Shown piece by piece: positions 7,516-13,312 of a DNA stretch of 15,121 bases. Every line of letters begins with the position of its first letter. The first letter of the stretch is position 1. The notes under the pieces are model-generated. The model had not been told where the DNA came from. It worked only from the letters and a program-made list of their open reading frames with translations, and did no database searches. The translations under genes were made by a program, and so were the position numbers. Where the stretch lies: contig DQSX01000204.1 of the NCBI GenBank assembly GCA_015663065.1, positions 1-15,121 of the forward strand, in the 5' to 3' direction. This stretch comes from Sulfurovum sp. Lineage in GTDB: Bacteria; Campylobacterota; Campylobacteria; Campylobacterales; Sulfurovaceae.

Positions 7516-7895
7516 TGCATAAACAAGATCCCAATGCAAAAAATGTTTTAGGCGAAGCTTTAGAACCTTGTTCTTTAAAACCTTTGACAGGTTTCTACCG
7601 TGACGGTCACTGTTTTTCAGATGAAGATAATCCTGGCTACCATGCAGTGTGTATTTATGCGAGTAAAGAATTTTTGGAGTATTCAAAAAAAGTAGGCAAT
7701 GACCTCTCAACACCCATCCCTGCATATAATTTTGCAGGAGTAAAAGAGGGACAGAGCTGGTGTCTTTCAGGGCCTCGTTTTGTAGAGGCTGTACAGAACA
7801 ATATGGCTCCGCATATTTTCATACATGCCACACATGAGAGAATGTTGGAACTCATTGACCTTGAGACATTGAAAAAGTATGCTATAGATTTGTAA
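7515..7895 (+). CDS. DUF2237 family protein
   Basis: The 126-residue product matches the DUF2237 family in wording and length. Seen motifs are NVLGEALEPCS at 10-20, LTGFYRDGHC at 24-33, HAVCIYASKEFLEYSK at 43-58, GNDLSTPIPAYNFAGVKEG at 61-79, WCLSGPRFVEAV from 82, and the C-terminal block ATHERMLELIDLETLKKYAID. Conserved cysteines are C19, C33, C46 and C83. Many members have a second Cys in a WCLCAxRW motif, whereas this one reads WCLSGPRF. The biochemical role of the family is not established to my knowledge. The ATG shares its A with the stop codon of the preceding unknown gene, so the two form a translationally coupled pair. Confidence 0.9.
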   Translation: MHKQDPNAKNVLGEALEPCSLKPLTGFYRDGHCFSDEDNPGYHAVCIYASKEFLEYSKKVGNDLSTPIPAYNFAGVKEGQSWCLSGPRFVEAVQNNMAPHIFIHATHERMLELIDLETLKKYAIDL

Positions 7896-7965
7896 AGATG
7901 AATGGTTCTTCTGGAAATGAAGATTGGAAAAATTTTTCTCAAATAACCCTTTAAGTTTTAATTCA

Positions 7966-7997
7966 TACATTCTTTACTATACTATCTAAAGTATGTA
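7966..7997 (+). promoter_or_regulatory. Toxin-antitoxin promoter with operator palindrome over the -10 box
   Basis: An imperfect inverted repeat has 11-bp arms, TACATTCTTTA (7966-7976) and TAAAGTATGTA (7987-7997), with one mismatch and a 10-bp spacer. The spacer holds TATACT (7978-7983), a good -10 box, which places transcription start near 7990. A protein bound to both arms would cover the promoter, the arrangement expected for autorepression by an antitoxin. This is read directly from sequence; the binding itself is inferred. Confidence 0.6.
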
Positions 7998-8000
7998 CAA

Positions 8001-8004
8001 AGGA
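8001..8004 (+). promoter_or_regulatory. Ribosome binding site that sets the antitoxin start
   Basis: AGGA sits 6 nt before the ATG at 8011. The in-frame ATG at 7993 lies within the right operator arm, at the predicted transcription start, and is unlikely to be used. Confidence 0.7.
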
Positions 8005-8010
8005 TATATA

Positions 8011-8343
8011 ATGCAAACTATAGGTATAAAAGATCTTCAAAAAAATCCTGCTATTTTAACACGCTCGTTGGAAGCGAATGAATATACAATGATAACCAAA
8101 CGTAGTACTCCTATAGGTCTGGCTATCTCTTTTGATGATGCAATTATTAGCAGTGGATTAAAAACATCACTTATGGTTGATGCATACAAGAAAGGTTATT
8201 TGAGTTTGGGGCAATTTTCTAAAGCATTAAGTCTTAGAAAAGAAGAAGCGATGAAAATGCTCTCAATGATGGATGCCAATGTTATCGACTATGATTTTGA
8301 AGACGATTTGAAATTCCTGGATGCTTTTGATGGTCATAAGTGA
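8011..8343 (+). CDS. Antitoxin with Phd/YefM-like N-terminus and UPF0175-like C-terminus
   Basis: This 110-residue protein looks like the antitoxin of a type II toxin-antitoxin pair. Residues 1-45 (IGIKDLQKNPAILTRSLEAN, then YTMITKRSTPIGLAISF) resemble the Phd/YefM DNA-binding fold, with a short helix, then a strand ending in the 'x-R-x-x-P-I-G' turn. Residues about 52-110 resemble UPF0175: a helix (SLMVDAYKKGYLSLGQFSKA) and a helix-turn-helix with SLRKEEAMKML, followed by VIDYDFEDDLKFL, close to the UPF0175 ending 'gIPviDyd.edl'. In known systems UPF0175 genes commonly precede DUF3368 PIN toxins, which matches the next gene. The 3' end overlaps the toxin gene by 14 nt. It probably represses its own operon through the palindrome at 7966-7997. 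The domain reading is by eye. Confidence 0.75.
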   Translation: MQTIGIKDLQKNPAILTRSLEANEYTMITKRSTPIGLAISFDDAIISSGLKTSLMVDAYKKGYLSLGQFSKALSLRKEEAMKMLSMMDANVIDYDFEDDLKFLDAFDGHK

Positions 8344-8785
8344 TGCTACGACACTGATTATTCTTTTTGATCTAAAGAGAATAGATCTTCTGTCAAATCT
8401 TTTTGAAAAAATTCTCATTCCTCAGACCGTATATAGCGAACTTAATGCTGAAAAAGAGATTCTTTTACCGGACTTCATAGAAGTGGTTACCGTCAATAAG
8501 AGTGATACTTTGAAGCTTCTAAAAAACTTACTCGATGATGGTGAGAGTGAAGCCATTGCTTTGGCACTGGAGAAAAAAAGTAGGCTGATCATTGATGAAA
8601 AAAAGGGTCGAAAGATTGCCATGAGGCAAGGGTTGGAAATTATCGGCCTTTTGGGTATTGTATATTTGAACATTAAAAACAAACATATCAGTCAAGAAAA
8701 TGCAAAACGCTTCTTGGATGATGTATTGGCACACGGTTACAGAATCAATGTAAAACTAATTGAACTAATGTTTTCCAAGCTATAA
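8330..8785 (+). CDS. DUF3368 PIN-domain toxin (putative ribonuclease)
   Basis: The 151-residue product fits DUF3368, a PIN-fold family usually acting as the toxin of a toxin-antitoxin pair through metal-dependent RNA cleavage. Candidate catalytic acids from the 8330 start are D5 in VISDATTLI, E37 in VYSEL, E72/E74 in DDGESEAIALALE, and D89 in LIIDEKKGR. The C-terminal pattern GLLGIVYLNIKNKHIS is also typical of the family. All four acidic positions are present, so the protein is likely active. An upstream ATG at 8321 would add MLL. The 8330 start aligns better with relatives that begin M-(I/V)-V-S-D, and neither start has a strong Shine-Dalgarno, so translation is probably coupled to the antitoxin, which ends at 8343. 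Target RNA is unknown. Confidence 0.83.
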   Translation: MVISDATTLIILFDLKRIDLLSNLFEKILIPQTVYSELNAEKEILLPDFIEVVTVNKSDTLKLLKNLLDDGESEAIALALEKKSRLIIDEKKGRKIAMRQGLEIIGLLGIVYLNIKNKHISQENAKRFLDDVLAHGYRINVKLIELMFSKL

Positions 8786-8795
8786 TATGTATAAT
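8781..8795 (+). promoter_or_regulatory. Candidate nhaA promoter, two -10 boxes
   Basis: TATAAT occurs twice, at 8781-8786 and 8790-8795. The first overlaps the toxin stop codon TAA (8783-8785). From the second box transcription would start near 8802, giving a leader of about 29 nt that includes AAAAGGA (8815-8821) before the nhaA ATG at 8831. No -35 box is evident. Confidence 0.5.
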
Positions 8796-8830
8796 GAAAG
8801 TTTGACTAAAAAATAAAAGGAATTACTAGT

Positions 8831-10162
8831 ATGAAAATATATGCACCATGGCAGAAGAAATTTGAAAAAATATCTACGCCTTTTGAAGAATTCTTACATG
8901 CACAGTCTACCACAGGTATTATTCTCATTGTGATGACAATAGTTGCACTCATTCTTGCCAACTCTCCATTGGCAGAGGCTTATGCACATTTTTTTCATAC
9001 CAAAGCAGATTTTACTGTTGGCTCTTGGGAACTGTCACATACCATACATCACTGGATCAATGATGCCTTAATGGCTATCTTTTTCTTTCTTATAGGATTG
9101 GAGATAAAAAGAGAGGTATCCGTAGGTGAACTATCCAATATTAAAGTAGCCATACTTCCTATATTGGCTGCTATTGGTGGTATGCTCTTTCCTGCACTTA
9201 TATACTATTATATGAATGCAGGGACAGACGGGGCTAACGGATGGGGTATCCCCATGGCTACAGATATTGCCTTTGCTATTTCTGCATTGGTACTTTTGGG
9301 TAAACGTGTGCCCACTGCACTGGTTACTTTTCTAGTAGCCCTGGCTATTGTAGATGACTTGGGTGCTGTTTTGGTGATTGCTCTTTTTTATACGGAACAG
9401 ATACATATGCTTTCATTGGCACTGGCAGGAGCCGCTTTTTTAGTGATGATAGCGATGAATCGTTTTGGTATACATAAGGTTTTAGCATACTTTATAGTCG
9501 GTGTTATTATGTGGTTCTTTATGTTTCAGTCTGGTGTGCATGCAACCATAGCAGGGGTCATCGCAGCGCTTGCCATCCCGTCCATCCCTAAAAGAGACCC
9601 TTCTAATTTAAGAGGAGAGCTTAAAGTACTGCTTGATGAGTTTGAAACCTACCCGACAGAAGAAGACTACATGATGAATGATAGACAAAAGACCATACTT
9701 ACAGAGGTAAAAGAAAAAATCTCTGATGTTGAGACGCCTGCTGCCAGACTGGAACATGATCTGCATCTTCCTGTCTCATTGATTATTATTCCACTCTTTG
9801 CACTTGCCAATGCAGGTATTGCCATAGATTTTAGCTCTATCGGTACTACTATTGTGCAACCTGTCTCAATAGGGATTATCGTGGGTCTTATACTGGGAAA
9901 AGTCTTAGGTATCTTTGGTGTGGCATGGTTAGCGATCAAACTCAAAATAGCCTCTCTTCCAGAAGGTAGTACTATGAGCCAGATCTTTGGTGTGGCTTTT
10001 TTAGGCGGTATCGGGTTCACTATGTCTATCTTTGTTGCTGATCTTGCATTTGCAGGCAGTCCAGAGTTGATCTTTCAGGCAAAAGTAGGAATATTGGCAG
10101 CTTCTCTTTTTGCAGGTTTATTTGGGTACTCTTGGCTTAGATTTGTGGCAAAATCGAATTAA
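8831..10162 (+). CDS. nhaA: Na+/H+ antiporter NhaA
   Basis: NhaA is an inner-membrane antiporter that expels Na+ (or Li+) in exchange for protons, controlling pH and sodium. The product has 443 residues, longer than the 388 of the E. coli protein. The extra length is mostly a charged loop (about residues 254-305, containing GELKVLLDEFETYPTEEDYM and KTILTEVKEKISD) between membrane segments, a variant seen in several non-enteric NhaA proteins. Key residues are visible: D145 in MATDIAFAIS (equivalent of E. coli D133), D175 and D176 in AIVDDLGAV (D163/D164), and K357 in LILGKVLGI (K300). GGIGFTMSIFVADLAF near the C-terminus is a strong family block. About twelve hydrophobic segments are present. 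AAAAGGA precedes the ATG by 9 nt. The gene is convergent with hrpB across only 28 bp, with no hairpin terminator between them. Confidence 0.96.
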   Translation: MKIYAPWQKKFEKISTPFEEFLHAQSTTGIILIVMTIVALILANSPLAEAYAHFFHTKADFTVGSWELSHTIHHWINDALMAIFFFLIGLEIKREVSVGELSNIKVAILPILAAIGGMLFPALIYYYMNAGTDGANGWGIPMATDIAFAISALVLLGKRVPTALVTFLVALAIVDDLGAVLVIALFYTEQIHMLSLALAGAAFLVMIAMNRFGIHKVLAYFIVGVIMWFFMFQSGVHATIAGVIAALAIPSIPKRDPSNLRGELKVLLDEFETYPTEEDYMMNDRQKTILTEVKEKISDVETPAARLEHDLHLPVSLIIIPLFALANAGIAIDFSSIGTTIVQPVSIGIIVGLILGKVLGIFGVAWLAIKLKIASLPEGSTMSQIFGVAFLGGIGFTMSIFVADLAFAGSPELIFQAKVGILAASLFAGLFGYSWLRFVAKSN

Positions 10163-10190
10163 ATTTCTGTTTATTTATTCTTCTAAAGAC

Positions 10191-12680
10191 TCACATCCAC
10201 TTCTTCGTCTTAGAAGTTGCCTTTGCTTCCAAAGGATCATCCGGCCAATAATGCCTTTTGTATTTTCCTCGTAATTCTTTTTTCACTTCATCATAAGTAT
10301 TAGCCCAAAAACTTTCCAGGTCCTTTGTCATTTGCATGGGACGTGATGCAGGGGAGAGCAGGTGTATCATCAGTTTTATTTTTCCGTTGAGTACGGTAGG
10401 TGTGCTTTTTGTGCCGAACATTTCCTGGAGACGTACAGCTAAAACTGGTTGTTCAAAGTTACTGTAATCTATGCTTATATTTGAGCCTGAAGCAACTTTG
10501 AGTTTAGCTGGGACAAGTCTATCTAGGGTTTGGGTTTGTTCAAAGCTCAATAGTCCCAGAAGTATCTTATGCAGATCCAGGCTTTTCAAGGCTTTGAGTG
10601 TTTTCATTCCTGACATATAGTGTGCCAACCACTCATCCAGGTTTTCCAGGAGGTACGCTTCTGAAAAGTTTGGAAAGTCCAAGCCGTGATAGTTTGCAAA
10701 TTGAACCCTGCTTTTAAGACCTTCTGCCTCTTTAGACCAGTTTAAAGCTTCCAATCCTAACTCTTCCAGCTCTTCAAGCAGGACTTCCGTGACTCTTTCC
10801 TGTGAAGCATATTTGCTTTGTGCCTCTTTGAATACGATGGCACCCAGTTTTGTGATCTCTCTGGCTTCTACTCTTCCCTGTTCTTCGTTCCAAGAGACAT
10901 CTTCCTGGGCTTGCAGTTGATCTTCAAGATACGTTTCTATCTGTACGTGTGTAATGGCCAAAGCTTTATAGATAGTCGCATTGGTATGGCGTGCATCCAA
11001 GTCTGCGATGACAAGGAAGCCTGTGTTGAATAGATCATCTTGTTGATGTAAGTGTGCACCTTTACCGTTGGAAAGCAGGTAGGTAGAGCTTTTGTCATTT
11101 CGCAGCTTGGCGATGCGGTCAGGGTAGGCAAAAGCCAGAAGTACACCCAGAAGTTCTAAGTCTATGTTTAATTGTTGTACTTTTTCTATACGCTGGGCAT
11201 TTTTAAGAAGGTACTGACACTGTTTCAGGTTTATGGTTTGGGTGTTGATGCTGTTTTTCGTACGTACCTCATGCAATACGCTGACACGTTCACGCAAGTC
11301 TGAAGAAACAAAAGCGTTACGGTAAATATCTTTTTCAGAGATGAGTACAGCCAAAAGAGATGCTTCGTAAGAGAGGTTCAGTACTTTTGCTTTGAGCATC
11401 ATATGGGCAAGCCTTGGGTGCATGGGGTAGCTAGCCATAGCTTTCCCATGTACAGTGATCATTCCCTTTTCATCTAAGGCACCCAAGTCCTGTAAAAGTG
11501 TTTTGGCATGGTGCAGGGCAGTGCTGGGTGGCAAGTCCATCCATGAGAGATCGTTGATGTTGTCATTGCCCCAAACAGCCAGTTCCAACATGAGCTGGCT
11601 GAGGTCTGCTGAGAGTATTTCCGGTATATCGTGTTTGAGCAGTATCTTGGACTTGTGCCAAAGGTGATAGGCTTTACCTGCTGAGGTTCGTCCTGCACGG
11701 CCCGCTCTTTGTGTGGCTGAGTCCTGGGAGATAAAAGTGCTTTCAAGTCTGTTCATCCCTGAAAAGGGGCTAAAGAGAGAAACATTGTGCAATCCGGAAT
11801 CAATAACGATCCTGATACCCTCAATGGTGAGTGACGTTTGTGCAATATTGGTAGCAATGACTATTTTTCTGTAGCCTTTAGGTGGTGCCTTTATAGCTCT
11901 ATCTTGGGCTTCTTTACTTAAATTTCCGTAAAGAGGAGAGATGAAAACATTTGAAAAGTGCATTTCATTTAAAAGTTTCTCCAGTCTCTTTATCTCCCCT
12001 GTACCAGGCAGGAAGATGAGGATATTGCCTTCTTCATATTTTATAATATCTAACACCATTCTGCTGATGAATCGGGGGAGATCTCTTTTACTGGGGAGTT
12101 GCGTCGTTTCAGGGAGGTAGACAGACTCTACAGGATAGGCACGTCCCTCACTCTCTATGATGGGTGCATTGTTAAGCACTTTGGAAATGGCGGAAGTATT
12201 GAGTGTCGCAGACATGACAAGTATTTTCAACTCTTCACGAAGTACAGACTGAGATTCCAGAGCCAATGCCAAAGATAAGTCTGCATGAAGTGAACGTTCA
12301 TGAAATTCATCAAAGATGATGAGTGCTGCATCCTCCAAAGAAGGATCACTTTGCAACTTACGTGTGAGTATCCCCTCTGTGACAATGAGTATCTTTGTTT
12401 CTTTACTCTGCACAGAGTCCATCTTGACTTGATAGCCAATAGTTTGCCCCACTTTTTCACCCAAAAGTTCCGCCATACGTGCAGCAGAAGAACGTACCGC
12501 CAAACGACGAGGTTCAAGCATAATGATCTTTTTACCTTTTAACCAGGGTTCATCAAGAAGTGCCAAAGGAAGTGCAGTGGTTTTACCTGCACCGGGAGGT
12601 GCCTGCAGAACAAGTTTGGTATGGTTTAGAAGTTTCTCTTTGACTTCCGGAAGGACTTGGGTGATGGGTAGGGTTTGCAT
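10191..12680 (-). CDS. hrpB: ATP-dependent helicase HrpB (DEAH-type)
   Basis: HrpB is a superfamily 2 DEAH/RHA-type helicase. It is predicted to be cytoplasmic; its substrate in bacteria is poorly defined. The product has 829 residues, typical for HrpB. Motifs in order: Walker A APPGAGKT at 27-34; Walker B as DEFH at 124-127 followed by ERSLHADLSLAL; SAT at 157-159; FLPGTGEI near 224; motif V ATNIAQTSLTIEG; and motif VI QRAGRAGR at 324-331. The C-terminal HrpB domain includes RLQEMFGTKSTPTV, LLSPASRPMQMTKDLESFW and RGKYKRHYWPDDP. The sequence ends SKTKKWM. All helicase motifs are intact. No Shine-Dalgarno precedes the ATG, and a TATAAT box ends 6 nt upstream, so the mRNA is probably leaderless. 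It is convergent with nhaA. Confidence 0.96.
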   Translation of the reverse strand: MQTLPITQVLPEVKEKLLNHTKLVLQAPPGAGKTTALPLALLDEPWLKGKKIIMLEPRRLAVRSSAARMAELLGEKVGQTIGYQVKMDSVQSKETKILIVTEGILTRKLQSDPSLEDAALIIFDEFHERSLHADLSLALALESQSVLREELKILVMSATLNTSAISKVLNNAPIIESEGRAYPVESVYLPETTQLPSKRDLPRFISRMVLDIIKYEEGNILIFLPGTGEIKRLEKLLNEMHFSNVFISPLYGNLSKEAQDRAIKAPPKGYRKIVIATNIAQTSLTIEGIRIVIDSGLHNVSLFSPFSGMNRLESTFISQDSATQRAGRAGRTSAGKAYHLWHKSKILLKHDIPEILSADLSQLMLELAVWGNDNINDLSWMDLPPSTALHHAKTLLQDLGALDEKGMITVHGKAMASYPMHPRLAHMMLKAKVLNLSYEASLLAVLISEKDIYRNAFVSSDLRERVSVLHEVRTKNSINTQTINLKQCQYLLKNAQRIEKVQQLNIDLELLGVLLAFAYPDRIAKLRNDKSSTYLLSNGKGAHLHQQDDLFNTGFLVIADLDARHTNATIYKALAITHVQIETYLEDQLQAQEDVSWNEEQGRVEAREITKLGAIVFKEAQSKYASQERVTEVLLEELEELGLEALNWSKEAEGLKSRVQFANYHGLDFPNFSEAYLLENLDEWLAHYMSGMKTLKALKSLDLHKILLGLLSFEQTQTLDRLVPAKLKVASGSNISIDYSNFEQPVLAVRLQEMFGTKSTPTVLNGKIKLMIHLLSPASRPMQMTKDLESFWANTYDEVKKELRGKYKRHYWPDDPLEAKATSKTKKWM

Positions 12681-12686
12681 GCTGTG

Positions 12687-12692
12687 ATTATA
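12687..12692 (-). promoter_or_regulatory. -10 box giving a leaderless hrpB mRNA
   Basis: On the minus strand the sequence reads TATAAT, then cacagc, then ATG. With the usual 6-nt gap between the -10 box and +1, transcription would start at the A of the hrpB start codon. There is no Shine-Dalgarno sequence in between. Confidence 0.55.
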
Positions 12693-12771
12693 CCTTATCT
12701 GGCTATGTGTTTACAGGGGTAGTTCTCTGACCACCTTTTAAAACAGTTAAGTGCTTGTTGAAAGATTGCAG

Positions 12772-12794
12772 TTCCTATAGGAAGGGCACTGCCC
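12772..12794. repeat. Two adjacent intergenic hairpins, repeat candidate
   Basis: A perfect 12-bp palindrome TTCCTATAGGAA (12772-12783) is followed directly by GGGC-ACT-GCCC (12784-12794), a 4-bp GC stem with a 3-nt loop, then ACGCTACAG. It is GC-richer than its AT-rich surroundings. It lies between the divergent hrpB and Spx/ArsC-like genes, upstream of both promoters, so it would not be in either predicted transcript. The GGGCACTGCCCACGCTAC wording resembles dispersed intergenic repeats I recall from other bacterial genomes; this was not searched. Confidence 0.5.
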
Positions 12795-12848
12795 ACGCTA
12801 CAGTTCATATTTAATAATATAGTTTATTTAGGATAAATCTAATCATAG

Positions 12849-12854
12849 TATAAT
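12849..12854 (+). promoter_or_regulatory. -10 box of the Spx/ArsC-like gene
   Basis: TATAAT lies 26 nt before the ATG at 12881, giving a leader of about 20 nt that includes a weak AGGG ribosome binding site (12871-12874). Confidence 0.5.
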
Positions 12855-12880
12855 TCAAAAAATCTAATATAGGGTAAGAA

Positions 12881-13222
12881 ATGACAATATACGGCATAAA
12901 AACCTGTTCAACAGTAGGTAAAGCAAGAAAATTTATGAAAGAGAATGGCATAGCGTTTGATTTTGTAGACTATAAGGTGGAGTCTGTAGATGAAGCAAAG
13001 ATACGTGAATGGCTGAAACAAGTAGATATCAATATTTTGTTCAATAACAAAGGTAAAAAGTACCGTGATCTGGAACTTAAAGAACGCAACCTTGATGATG
13101 ACGGGAAAATAGCATGGATGGCGAAAGAGAACTACCTGCTGAAACGTCCTGTTATTGAGTATGGTGAGGGTAAGGTGCTTGTGGCGTATGATGAAGAAGT
13201 GTATAAAAAGACTTTTCTCTAA
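12881..13222 (+). CDS. Spx/MgsR/YffB-like thioredoxin-fold protein (ArsC family)
   Basis: This 113-residue protein belongs to the ArsC/Spx/YffB group of thioredoxin-fold proteins. The start MTIYGIKTCSTVGKARKF carries the single conserved active-site-like Cys, C9, followed by S-T-V-G-K-A-R. There is no second Cys at +3, so it is not a CxxC redox type. The central and C-terminal blocks KQVDINILFNNKGKKYRDL and LLKRPVIEYGEGKVLVAYDEE match the family, whose members end with a 'llkRPvi...vGfd.e.y' pattern. A true arsenate reductase role is not supported: no arsR, arsB or acr3 gene is nearby, and the sequence reads closer to YffB. Redox or glutathione-linked reductase function is possible. It is monocistronic, with its own promoter, and lies 90 bp before the helicase gene. 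Confidence 0.85.
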   Translation: MTIYGIKTCSTVGKARKFMKENGIAFDFVDYKVESVDEAKIREWLKQVDINILFNNKGKKYRDLELKERNLDDDGKIAWMAKENYLLKRPVIEYGEGKVLVAYDEEVYKKTFL

Positions 13223-13300
13223 GTTGGGCAAGAAGTAATCACTATTATGCTGTACGTCAATTTGTAATTTAAAGAAAAGTTAATTATGAGCATATAGGGC

Positions 13301-13306
13301 TATAAT
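13301..13306 (+). promoter_or_regulatory. -10 box giving a leaderless helicase mRNA
   Basis: TATAAT is followed by actcct and then the ATG at 13313. Transcription is expected to start at the A of the start codon. No Shine-Dalgarno sequence precedes the ATG. The spacing is identical to that of hrpB. Confidence 0.55.
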
Positions 13307-13312
13307 ACTCCT

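Noticed and set aside
7905..7940. Possible terminator after the DUF2237 gene (TCTTC/GAAGA stem followed by AAAAATTTTT)
   Set aside because: The stem is only 5 bp and AT-rich, the loop is 7 nt, and the T-run does not directly follow it.
10163..10190. Bidirectional terminator expected between convergent nhaA and hrpB
   Set aside because: The 28-bp gap is AT-rich but contains no inverted repeat; termination must be elsewhere or Rho-dependent.
12881..13222. Arsenic-resistance assignment (arsC)
   Set aside because: It belongs to the ArsC/Spx fold group, but no other ars genes are nearby and the wording fits YffB-like proteins better, so a specific arsenate reductase call is not supported.
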